Shown piece after piece: positions 48,785-55,672 of a stretch of DNA of 64,000 bases. A program made the translations under genes and the position numbers. The notes beneath the pieces are model-generated. The model saw nothing but the letters and a program-made list of their open reading frames with translations, was not told the origin of the DNA and searched no databases. The stretch lies in NCBI GenBank assembly GCA_030753015.1, contig JASMDC010000001.1:62001-126000 (forward strand). The letters are read 5' to 3'. The stretch comes from Candidatus Undinarchaeales archaeon (GTDB taxonomy: Archaea; SpSt-1190; JASMDC01). How positions within the stretch are numbered: position 1 is the first letter of the stretch; each line of letters opens with the position of its first letter.

Positions 48785-50053
48785 CTATCCAATGGGCATG
48801 TAGTACAGCTGCCCCTCCGAGTCGCGCATGAAGTAGGCGTCGAAGGTCCCGGCGTCCACCGCAGTTGCCTTCTGTACCTCCTCGCCCTCCATGTAGAACA
48901 CGTTGAACGTCACGTTGTGCTGGAATGTGTGGAGTGCTTGCTGAAGGGAGTGGGGCGTTATAGGCTGGTAGAGGGTATTGGGCAGTCGCTCGGGTGCGTT
49001 CTCCGTGATGTAGGTCAGCATGGCCTTCGGATCCCGCTCGGCCAGATCGTCATCAAGGACATAACGGTTCTGTCCCGTGAGCTCGTTCTCATCCCTCTCA
49101 TACGTCCGCTCAAGCTCCTTCCATGAGAGAGAGCCGTCCATGCGCTGTCTTGCAAGCCCGCCCAGCTCTTTTGCTAGCGTTCCTGCATCGCGGGCGATGT
49201 CATCTATGTGGTCGGGTATATTGTCGATCCCATACGCTTTGTCGAGGCGGTTGAGCACGTGGAATCCGGCCTTCGCATATGGGCATTTGAAGCCCTCGTT
49301 CACAGTAGTAGTCCACCGCAGCAGGTCCCTTATGAGGAGCGAGCGCACGTTGGGACCAGCGCCGTCACGCTCCGCGAGCTCGAGGCCCTTGACCGTCGCG
49401 TAAGCTTCGCTCAGACCTATATCCTCATAACTACGCAGGAAGTCATTGGCCGTCGAGGCATCAAGATCCGCCACGAGGTCAGCATGACCGAGCTCGTGGT
49501 ATTTGGTTGCAGCCTTGTACTCGTCCCGGCTCATATCATCTTGATGGATCCCTGTAATCACTTCATTGACCTTCTGTACGAATTCTTGGGGCAGGTGGGT
49601 CGATTCAATGGTGTCCTGCTCCCGGTATGTGCTCATACCATGATCGATGAGAGAATCATCCTTGAGGAGGACGGTCGTCCCGTCAGGGTGGCGTTCTGTG
49701 AGCCCAGTAGTGCCCTGCCGCCCATCGCTCTCTGCTAGAGTCGCGACCTCATAGATATCGATCCCTCGGGCATCGTCGCGCTCATGACCTTTGACGTGGT
49801 ACACGCCGAGCGAACTTCCACCGACATCGAGTAGGGTGTCCCCTGAGCGGACGGAGAATGAACCAAGGTCATTATACACTTCGTCCATATGCTTCGCGAG
49901 AGTGTTCACTGCCTCCTTTGCTGACGAAGCGGACGCCACCTCATTGAGATAGTCCGGGGCGTCATCTGGTAGTGTCGCTGCTGGCGTGTCCTCGAAGTAT
50001 GACGCGATGGCGGTGCCAAGGAGCTCACGGAGCTCGCCAACATCACTACTCAA
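48785..50053 (-). CDS. putative HExxH metalloprotein, 422 aa
   Basis: Contains YHELGHADLV, a zinc-protease-type HExxH motif, at about residues 185-194, with a possible third ligand in LSEAYATVKGLELAE about 30 residues on. The rest is acidic and unfamiliar. The start is taken as TTG 50053, about 28 bases from the TATA ATACTTAAAT (50078-50087); upstream codons lie in promoter sequence. It is divergent from the redox operon with 91 bases between starts, which may mean common regulation. Protease activity is inference from a single motif. Confidence 0.55.
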   Translation of the reverse strand: MSSDVGELRELLGTAIASYFEDTPAATLPDDAPDYLNEVASASSAKEAVNTLAKHMDEVYNDLGSFSVRSGDTLLDVGGSSLGVYHVKGHERDDARGIDIYEVATLAESDGRQGTTGLTERHPDGTTVLLKDDSLIDHGMSTYREQDTIESTHLPQEFVQKVNEVITGIHQDDMSRDEYKAATKYHELGHADLVADLDASTANDFLRSYEDIGLSEAYATVKGLELAERDGAGPNVRSLLIRDLLRWTTTVNEGFKCPYAKAGFHVLNRLDKAYGIDNIPDHIDDIARDAGTLAKELGGLARQRMDGSLSWKELERTYERDENELTGQNRYVLDDDLAERDPKAMLTYITENAPERLPNTLYQPITPHSLQQALHTFQHNVTFNVFYMEGEEVQKATAVDAGTFDAYFMRDSEGQLYYMPIG

Positions 50054-50077
50054 TAGTAGTAATAATACATTCCTGCA

Positions 50078-50087
50078 ATTTAAGTAT
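50078..50087 (-). promoter_or_regulatory. TATA box for HExxH gene
   Basis: ATACTTAAAT on the minus strand, centred about 28 bases before the TTG start at 50053. Confidence 0.4.
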
Positions 50088-50110
50088 TTCGGTTTAACTC
50101 CGTGGGTGAA

Positions 50111-50120
50111 TACATTTAAG
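50111..50120 (+). promoter_or_regulatory. TATA box of the redox operon
   Basis: TACATTTAAG ends 23 bases before ATG 50144, predicting a leaderless message for the whole nine-gene run. Confidence 0.5.
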
Positions 50121-50143
50121 CATGAGGCACCGCTCGCATCCCG

Positions 50144-50935
50144 ATGGTCTCCTTTCTCCCGGGAGGGCCTATAGCACTGCACGGGGGCGTCGCACTCCTC
50201 CTGATGACTGTACCAACCCTTCTTATCCTCTCGGCCATCGTACGCGAGGTCTCAAGGACCTTGTTGTGCACGGACTGCCGCCAATGTACTGCGGTATGTC
50301 CTGTCGTGACCATCGCACGGGAGCTAGATAACAAGGAGGGGGACGGTAGGGCCACATTCATCGGACCCGCTGAGGTCATGCGGTCGCTCCGTGCTGGAGA
50401 TGACAAGCGGATCATAGAGGGGGGACTTCATATCTGCTCGACATGCCGTAATTGCGTGGAACGATGCCCTCGTGGACTGGATGCAGAGGCAATGGTGCTC
50501 GCGGGAAGGAGCATCCGATTCCGAAGGGAAGGCGCTACTGATGGTCAGGTCAAGCTCCTTGAGCGGCTCGACAAGGCAAGAAATGTCCTTGGTGAGACCA
50601 AGAGCCGACCCGATCCTGCCTCGCAGGCCCGGTCCATTCTAAAGAGTGCCAAGCAGCTTGAGCGGCACCTCGAAGATAAGGAAAACGAGATATCGTCAGA
50701 AGACGGTCCGGATCAGATCCTAGATAAGAATGTGGATGGGACTGACGATACGAAAGTCATGAAGGCGGATACTGAACCTGAACGTATACCTAAGGTAAAA
50801 AAGACCGTGAAGCCGAACAAGGATTCAAAGAGCAATCGGTCAAAGAAGCTGGTGAAAACGAAGGCCTCGAAAAGATCTGCGAAGAAGGACGCCGGAGGGC
50901 GGAAGCGATCGACAGGGCCATCGGAGGGATCGTAA
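50144..50935 (+). CDS. HdrC-like iron-sulfur protein 1 with TM and basic tail
   Basis: 263 residues. One membrane helix at about 12-33, then two [4Fe-4S] motifs: CTDCRQCTAVCP (42-53) and CSTCRNCVERCP (98-109), the HdrC/GlpC-type arrangement. From residue 150 the tail is low-complexity, Lys/Asp/Glu-rich and probably disordered, ending in many KK pairs. It likely anchors and feeds electrons to the HdrB-like protein encoded next, whose ATG overlaps its stop (TAATG). First gene of the redox operon. Confidence 0.8.
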   Translation: MVSFLPGGPIALHGGVALLLMTVPTLLILSAIVREVSRTLLCTDCRQCTAVCPVVTIARELDNKEGDGRATFIGPAEVMRSLRAGDDKRIIEGGLHICSTCRNCVERCPRGLDAEAMVLAGRSIRFRREGATDGQVKLLERLDKARNVLGETKSRPDPASQARSILKSAKQLERHLEDKENEISSEDGPDQILDKNVDGTDDTKVMKADTEPERIPKVKKTVKPNKDSKSNRSKKLVKTKASKRSAKKDAGGRKRSTGPSEGS

Positions 50936-51768
50936 TGCACCGCATGGTCTTCGACGGTTGCTTATACGGACTACAGCTACTTGACACAAGATATGCGGTG
51001 CGATACCTTCTGAAGAAGCTCGGGATCGAGGTGACTGAACCCACAAGGGACATCTGCTGTGGGAGACCGTCATCGTTCATCGGCGACATGGCAGGAAAGG
51101 ACAAGCTCATCAACATCTCCGTCAGCGGCTGGGGTCGCACGCAAGGTTCTGTGGACGAGGTTCTGGTGTCATGTCCGGGTTGCGGGACTGCGCTCATGGA
51201 TTCTGCCGATGTGGCACGAAGGGGCATCGAGGTGACCCACTTCATCGAACTCCTTCCCGAGAAGATGGAGTTCCTCCGCAAGAGCGGGCTCGGAGAGGTG
51301 AACGCTCGAGTGACCGTTCATTTCCCTTGCCATCTCAGCCGGGGGATGGGTGTGGACAATGCGGTCATGGTGGATGTCCTTAACGCGATTCGTGGCCTTG
51401 AGATAATCGAAATGGAGGAGGCTGGCTCGTGCTGCGGTGGCTCGGGCGGCCTCAGAGCGAGTGATCCCGCGGTGGCTAAAGTCTTACGCTACCGCAAGAT
51501 ATGTAATGCCCTGGCAACCAAGGCCGACCTAATCGTGACAGCGTGCCCCCGATGCGAAATCTCCCTGAGCGAGGCCCTCGCGGAGGTGGCCGCCGACGAG
51601 GACGCGGATCCCGCCCTGCGCAAGACTGCTGCAAACATGAAGGTCGTATCCTTAGCCTTCCTGGTGGCATTTGGTATGGACGACTTCACAAAGAACCTAG
51701 AGCGTGTGCTTACCGAAGCCAAGGAGCGACTTGCCGCTCGGAAAGCGGCCGAGGAGGGGATGATCTGA
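50935..51768 (+). CDS. HdrB-like CCG-domain protein
   Basis: 277 residues with two CCG domains: DGCLYGLQL, DICCGRPSS and SCPGCGTAL, then PCHLSRGMG, GSCCGGSGGLR and ACPRCEISL. In HdrB such cysteines bind non-cubane [4Fe-4S] clusters that reduce heterodisulfides; in related proteins (GlpC, LutA, TfrB/SdhE-like) they handle quinones or thiols. No signal peptide, so it should sit on the cytoplasmic side. It pairs with the upstream HdrC-like protein. Confidence 0.85.
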   Translation: MHRMVFDGCLYGLQLLDTRYAVRYLLKKLGIEVTEPTRDICCGRPSSFIGDMAGKDKLINISVSGWGRTQGSVDEVLVSCPGCGTALMDSADVARRGIEVTHFIELLPEKMEFLRKSGLGEVNARVTVHFPCHLSRGMGVDNAVMVDVLNAIRGLEIIEMEEAGSCCGGSGGLRASDPAVAKVLRYRKICNALATKADLIVTACPRCEISLSEALAEVAADEDADPALRKTAANMKVVSLAFLVAFGMDDFTKNLERVLTEAKERLAARKAAEEGMI

Positions 51769-52451
51769 TCATCGGATACCTTGCGCTCGCACTGTTCCTC
51801 GCGACCATCGTTCTCTCACTGAAGGGTGTCATCCCCCAGGACCGTATCCCAATTCAGACGGCGCTGCTCGGTGTGACACTCCTCATAGTGCTCATATCCG
51901 TGATCGGTGCTCGTCAGGGACTGGCGCGCACTATCACTCCCACGGACCTCTTGGCTTCCATTCAGATCCATCCCATCACGGCTCTGATCGCTGGATTCTT
52001 GGCCGTCGGTGGGCTGGAAGCGGCTGGTGCCTTCGAGGCACTGGTGGATGCCCTCGACAGGCTCGCCTTGTTCAAGATCGGTGGGATTGAAGTATTTGGT
52101 CTTCCGGGGGTCGTGGTCCTGCTCGTCAATACACCCGCCATCCTCGCCCTCCCCTGTGGCCGTATACTTGGTGCCGCGCTGCTCCCGGCAGCCCTCTTCC
52201 TTGGACGGGCCGTGGCCGAACGACAGGACGACAATCGCTTGGTGGCGGTAGTTGTGTTCGCTTTCACGGTCAATGCCGCAGCATCATGCGCGCCCTCGCT
52301 CCTTGGAGGTCTCGGAATGATAGGTGAAGGTATGACGGGTCAGCCGTTCGGCACTTTCTCGAACCCTCTACGGGCGGGCATCATGGCTGGGACCGCCTTT
52401 ACGGCAGTGGTCCTCGGACGGCTGGCGCCCCTGAAGGTAGGAGGGCGATAA
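51765..52451 (+). CDS. paralogous membrane protein A of redox operon
   Basis: About 228 residues, six or seven hydrophobic segments. Conserved with protein B: IPIQT, HPI.A..AGF.A.G, N.PA...LPCGRI..AA.LP and VNAAASCAPS.LGG...GEG. Cysteines C131 and C175 fall in or next to membrane segments. No ATG, GTG or TTG lies near the start; the frame fits CTG 51765 right after a GGAGGGG site, overlapping the HdrB stop. Family not recognised. It may carry ions or hold a cofactor. Confidence 0.65.
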   Translation: MIIGYLALALFLATIVLSLKGVIPQDRIPIQTALLGVTLLIVLISVIGARQGLARTITPTDLLASIQIHPITALIAGFLAVGGLEAAGAFEALVDALDRLALFKIGGIEVFGLPGVVVLLVNTPAILALPCGRILGAALLPAALFLGRAVAERQDDNRLVAVVVFAFTVNAAASCAPSLLGGLGMIGEGMTGQPFGTFSNPLRAGIMAGTAFTAVVLGRLAPLKVGGR

Positions 52452-52455
52452 GATC

Positions 52456-53196
52456 ATGGAGCTCTCCCTTCCTTTGATCGGGGCCGCCGTCTGGATCGCT
52501 GTGGCTCTCTTGGTCATTCGTTCCCGCATCGACGATAAGCACCTCAGGACCGGTTACATATGTCTGTTGGTGTTCGTGACGACGCTCGCTTACACCCAGG
52601 TGGCACCACCTCCGATACCCATACAGACCGTTCTGGTGGCACTAGCAGTGTTCATGCTGGTGGTCTCGGAGGCGACACTTGCCGAGCTCCTGGCAGGGAT
52701 CATGCTCCACCCAATCATGGCCATGACCGCAGGCTTCATGGCCGCAGGCGCGCTGGGATTCGCAGGGGGATATGATGCGATGGTCGAGATATTCGAGAGG
52801 CTCGCGATGACGACCCCTCTTGGACTTGTCGGGACGGCCGTGCTTGTGGCGAATATCCCTGCGCTCATTCCGTTGCCGTGTGGCCGGATCACCGCGGCGG
52901 CCTTCCTGCCGGGCGTTGTGAGGTTCGGTAACGAGGTGCTCGCGCCAGGTATCGCTGCCACAGGAGCTGCTGACCACGCTCCGTTCGCGACCCATGTGCT
53001 CGTGGCCGCGTTCATCGTCAACGCCGCAGCATCCTGTGCCCCCTCGCGCCTGGGTGGGATCGCTACCGTCGGCGAGGGTGAACTGGGGCTCGAACCTGGT
53101 ACCAGTGCTAGGGCCCAGCAGGCGGGCATCCTGGTTATGACCGCCGTGACTGCCCTCATAATGCTTCTCATATCCAATGGAACCCTTTCGGGGTGA
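52456..53196 (+). CDS. paralogous membrane protein B of redox operon
   Basis: 246 residues, about seven hydrophobic segments, sharing the blocks listed for protein A, with cysteines C142 (PLPCGRI) and C194 (AAASCAPS). It has an extra N-terminal helix and a longer loop before the second cysteine block. Starts four bases after protein A's stop. Two retained paralogues suggest a heterodimer in the membrane, similar in layout to the RnfA/RnfE and NqrD/NqrE pairs, but with no sequence match that I can see. Confidence 0.7.
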   Translation: MELSLPLIGAAVWIAVALLVIRSRIDDKHLRTGYICLLVFVTTLAYTQVAPPPIPIQTVLVALAVFMLVVSEATLAELLAGIMLHPIMAMTAGFMAAGALGFAGGYDAMVEIFERLAMTTPLGLVGTAVLVANIPALIPLPCGRITAAAFLPGVVRFGNEVLAPGIAATGAADHAPFATHVLVAAFIVNAAASCAPSRLGGIATVGEGELGLEPGTSARAQQAGILVMTAVTALIMLLISNGTLSG

Positions 53197-53202
53197 TACG
53201 CT

Positions 53203-53346
53203 ATGAACACGAGACTCTTGCTGACGATGGTCGGGATTGGCGCCCTCTGCGGCGCAACGTTCAACCATGCCCTGGGCTATGCGATCTACAAGCCCGGAGG
53301 CATCATGGGCGGCCTTGTGACCGGGCTGCTGATGTTCCTACTCTAG
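53203..53346 (+). CDS. 47-residue membrane peptide of redox operon
   Basis: 47 residues, two hydrophobic stretches: LLLTMVGIGALCGATF and GGLVTGLLMFLL around a Lys-Pro-Gly turn. It starts six bases after protein B's stop and ends just before the next gene, so it is an operon member. A small accessory subunit of a membrane complex is plausible. Confidence 0.65.
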   Translation: MNTRLLLTMVGIGALCGATFNHALGYAIYKPGGIMGGLVTGLLMFLL

Positions 53347-53358
53347 GTGCTTCACGTC

Positions 53359-53799
53359 ATGGAACCTGTCATCATCACGGTGCTGCTGGCGGCGAGCGTG
53401 GGAGTGGCAGGTCTAATTAGAGGTCGAGCCCGACGGACCGTCGCCATGCCCGTTGACGAGGTCAGGCGTAACGTCATGGCCTCGCTGGCTCTCGCAGTCC
53501 TCCTCGGCAGCAACGCTGTGAAGGCATTGCGCACACGTCACCTGTGGACCCTCACCTGCTACGAGTGCCAGGCATGCCAGCCTGTGTGCCCTCGCGGGCT
53601 CGATCCTGCACGGTTCGTGGTCGCAGCGCGCACGAACAATCCGGACCTTCCTAGTCAAGTGGACGGTACGCATGACGTACCCGTGCGCGAAGCGGCCCGT
53701 TTGTGCGTCAGGTGTGGGCTCTGTGAGCAGGCGTGCCCCCTCCGGCTCCCCATCATGAGTGCGATCGATGATCTGAAGAACGATGGGAGGTTTGTGTGA
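53359..53799 (+). CDS. HdrC-like iron-sulfur protein 2
   Basis: 146 residues. Hydrophobic segments at about 3-20 and 40-55, then CYECQACQPVCP and CVRCGLCEQACP, two [4Fe-4S] motifs. The same layout as HdrC-like protein 1 without the basic tail. Start ATG 53359 has a GGTG site; GTG 53347 is an alternative. It probably links the HdrB side to the NapG/NapH-like proteins encoded next. Confidence 0.75.
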   Translation: MEPVIITVLLAASVGVAGLIRGRARRTVAMPVDEVRRNVMASLALAVLLGSNAVKALRTRHLWTLTCYECQACQPVCPRGLDPARFVVAARTNNPDLPSQVDGTHDVPVREAARLCVRCGLCEQACPLRLPIMSAIDDLKNDGRFV

Positions 53800-53800
53800 G

Positions 53801-54430
53801 ATGGTCGAGCGGCGCGACTTCCTGCGGAACGCTCTCGGGTACGGAGCAGCGCTGGTGGCAGCGCTCTCCCTCGCGCCACCCACGGGCAATGGTGCAGTGG
53901 TCCGTCCGCCCGGTGCCGTGGACCCGCGCCAGTTCAAACTCCTCTGTCTTAGGTGCGACCAGTGCGCTCAGGTCTGTCCGACCGAGGCCATCGAGATAAT
54001 ATCCACCGGTCCGATAGAAGAGATCGGTCTGCCACGCGTTACGGGCCAACCGGGTCCGTGCACCTTCTGCTATGAGTGCAATAAGATCTGTCCGACCCAG
54101 GTGCTCGACCTCGGGACCGTGACCGATCTCCAGCAGAGCGGTAGGCAACCGAAGCTAGGCACCGCATCCCTCGCCCATCCCGAGCGGTGTATCAGATGCG
54201 ACCGATGTGACGAGGCCTGCCCCTACATAGTCGTCGAGAACGACCTTACCGGGGAGGGAGAGCAGGTAATGCGCTACCGAAAGCTTCTGGAGCCCATCTC
54301 TGAGGGGGCGTTGCAGCGTGAGATGGCCCGCCTCGAGGATTACTGCAGGGGATGCGGCCATTGCGTGAACGCCTGTCCGACGGACGTGCTCGTTCTCAAG
54401 CCGAGTGCTCGTAAGGTGGTGCGCTCATGA
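53801..54430 (+). CDS. NapG-like four-cluster ferredoxin with Tat signal
   Basis: 209 residues. MVERRDFLRNALGYG is a twin-arginine signal, so the protein is exported folded. Four [4Fe-4S] motifs follow: CLRCDQCAQVCP, CTFCYECNKICP, CIRCDRCDEACP and CRGCGHCVNACP, as in NapG/MauM-type proteins. The ATG is two bases after the previous stop with a GGGAGG site. It would sit outside the membrane, taking or giving electrons through the NapH-like protein, whose start overlaps its stop. Confidence 0.85.
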   Translation: MVERRDFLRNALGYGAALVAALSLAPPTGNGAVVRPPGAVDPRQFKLLCLRCDQCAQVCPTEAIEIISTGPIEEIGLPRVTGQPGPCTFCYECNKICPTQVLDLGTVTDLQQSGRQPKLGTASLAHPERCIRCDRCDEACPYIVVENDLTGEGEQVMRYRKLLEPISEGALQREMARLEDYCRGCGHCVNACPTDVLVLKPSARKVVRS

Positions 54431-55215
54431 GCGTCCAGACATACCGCCGGCCGGTCCAGGCGATATTCCTTATCATATCCATCATCCTTCTCGGCGGGAT
54501 CGCACGGTACTGTCCGTTCATCGGTGTTCAGCAGATTGCTGGCGCTATCGGTTCCGGTCTAATCGACGAGGCCTTTGATGCGGGAACAATCCGCGGCTTC
54601 TCTCGCCTCACTATAGTCGTGGGTGGATTCACGCTCTTCGTCATCGTGTTCGGGCGTGTGTGGTGTGGATGGATTTGCCCGTTCGGAACCATCCTGAGCG
54701 CGGCGAACGCGCTCAAGCTCCCTGTCCAGGAGCGCAGTCCTCCACGCATCCTCCAAGGGTATTCCTTCAAGTACGAGCTCTTAGCAGTCTTTATCGGCGC
54801 GACCATGATCTTCGGATACCCCGTGTTCTGCCAAGTGTGCCCGGTCGGCGCCCTCTACAGGACAGCGGGCTTCCAGACGTTCGACCTTGCCGTAATCCCC
54901 GGTTTGACCGTCGTCTTCATATCCGTGCTCTTCGTGTTAATCTATCATCGTCGGTTCTGGTGCAAGTCAATCTGTCCGCTCGGTGCGCTGACGGCTATCT
55001 TGGACAAGGTAAGCGCGTTCCGAGTCCTAGTGGACGAGGATACGTGCATCGAGTGCATGGTTTGCCAGCGCGAGTGCCCCATGGACATCCTCGTCATTGA
55101 GGATTCTATCCGCCGTGGCCATCGAACAGTGCCCACGGGGGAGTGCTTTCGCTGCGGACGGTGCATCGACGTGTGCCCCAAGGATGCCCTCTCCTTCAGC
55201 TTCAAGTACGGGTGA
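54427..55215 (+). CDS. NapH-like membrane iron-sulfur protein
   Basis: 262 residues. Four to five membrane helices with the NapH signatures GRVWCGWICPFG, FCQVCPVGAL and FWCKSICPLGAL, and a C-terminal two-cluster ferredoxin domain: CIECMVCQRECP and CFRCGRCIDVCP. NapH-type proteins oxidise quinols or pass electrons across the membrane to NapG. Start overlaps the NapG-like stop (ATGA). Confidence 0.9.
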   Translation: MSVQTYRRPVQAIFLIISIILLGGIARYCPFIGVQQIAGAIGSGLIDEAFDAGTIRGFSRLTIVVGGFTLFVIVFGRVWCGWICPFGTILSAANALKLPVQERSPPRILQGYSFKYELLAVFIGATMIFGYPVFCQVCPVGALYRTAGFQTFDLAVIPGLTVVFISVLFVLIYHRRFWCKSICPLGALTAILDKVSAFRVLVDEDTCIECMVCQRECPMDILVIEDSIRRGHRTVPTGECFRCGRCIDVCPKDALSFSFKYG

Positions 55216-55219
55216 TATC

Positions 55220-55672
55220 ATGGTCCACATGCGTGAGCATTTCATACTGGTGATCCTGGTGATCGGGATCGTTGCCCTTGTAGTCATGGGCTCCACTCGG
55301 CTCACTCCGTCCTCTACCACATCGGTGAACGCCCGTCTTCTCAACCGGCCCAATCCTGCTGGAGAGGGGATCTATCGCACAACGCTCGAGCTCTCCTGGG
55401 AAGGAAGCCCGGTCGCCAGGCGATGTGCGATACTTGTGCTGGCGTTCGATCGGAACGACCGGGATGACGCGTGGCATGTGTCGGTCCTGAAGGACATCGA
55501 AGCCTCTCCCTATGGGCAGAACCTGTGGGCGGACATCCCTCCTGACAAACCCGAAGGGAAAGCGGTCCTCACCGCCGACCTCCTGTTCGAGAGCATAGGG
55601 GCGGGAGAGGTAGTGGAGGCGCTCCTCCTGTGCGATGGTGAGGTCGTCGCACGGGACGAGGTTCTTATCTAA
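55220..55672 (+). CDS. membrane-anchored protein, last gene of redox operon (150 aa)
   Basis: One N-terminal helix (HFILVILVIGIVALVVMG) and a beta-rich outer domain of about 115 residues without cofactor motifs; two lone cysteines (about 73 and 142). Starts four bases after the NapH-like gene with a GGTGAT site. Its stop overlaps the stop of the convergent carbamoyltransferase gene. Function unknown; a structural subunit facing outward is likely. Confidence 0.65.
   Translation: MVHMREHFILVILVIGIVALVVMGSTRLTPSSTTSVNARLLNRPNPAGEGIYRTTLELSWEGSPVARRCAILVLAFDRNDRDDAWHVSVLKDIEASPYGQNLWADIPPDKPEGKAVLTADLLFESIGAGEVVEALLLCDGEVVARDEVLI

Noticed and set aside
51765..53196. Assigning membrane proteins A and B to RnfA/RnfE or NqrD/NqrE.
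   Set aside because: Only the layout (paralogous pair with membrane cysteines) is similar; I see none of the specific Rnf or Nqr sequence motifs.
50144..53799. Calling the Hdr-like genes a methanogen heterodisulfide reductase.
   Set aside because: There is no HdrA, no methanogenesis gene in the window, and the membrane and Nap-like partners do not fit HdrABC or HdrDE.
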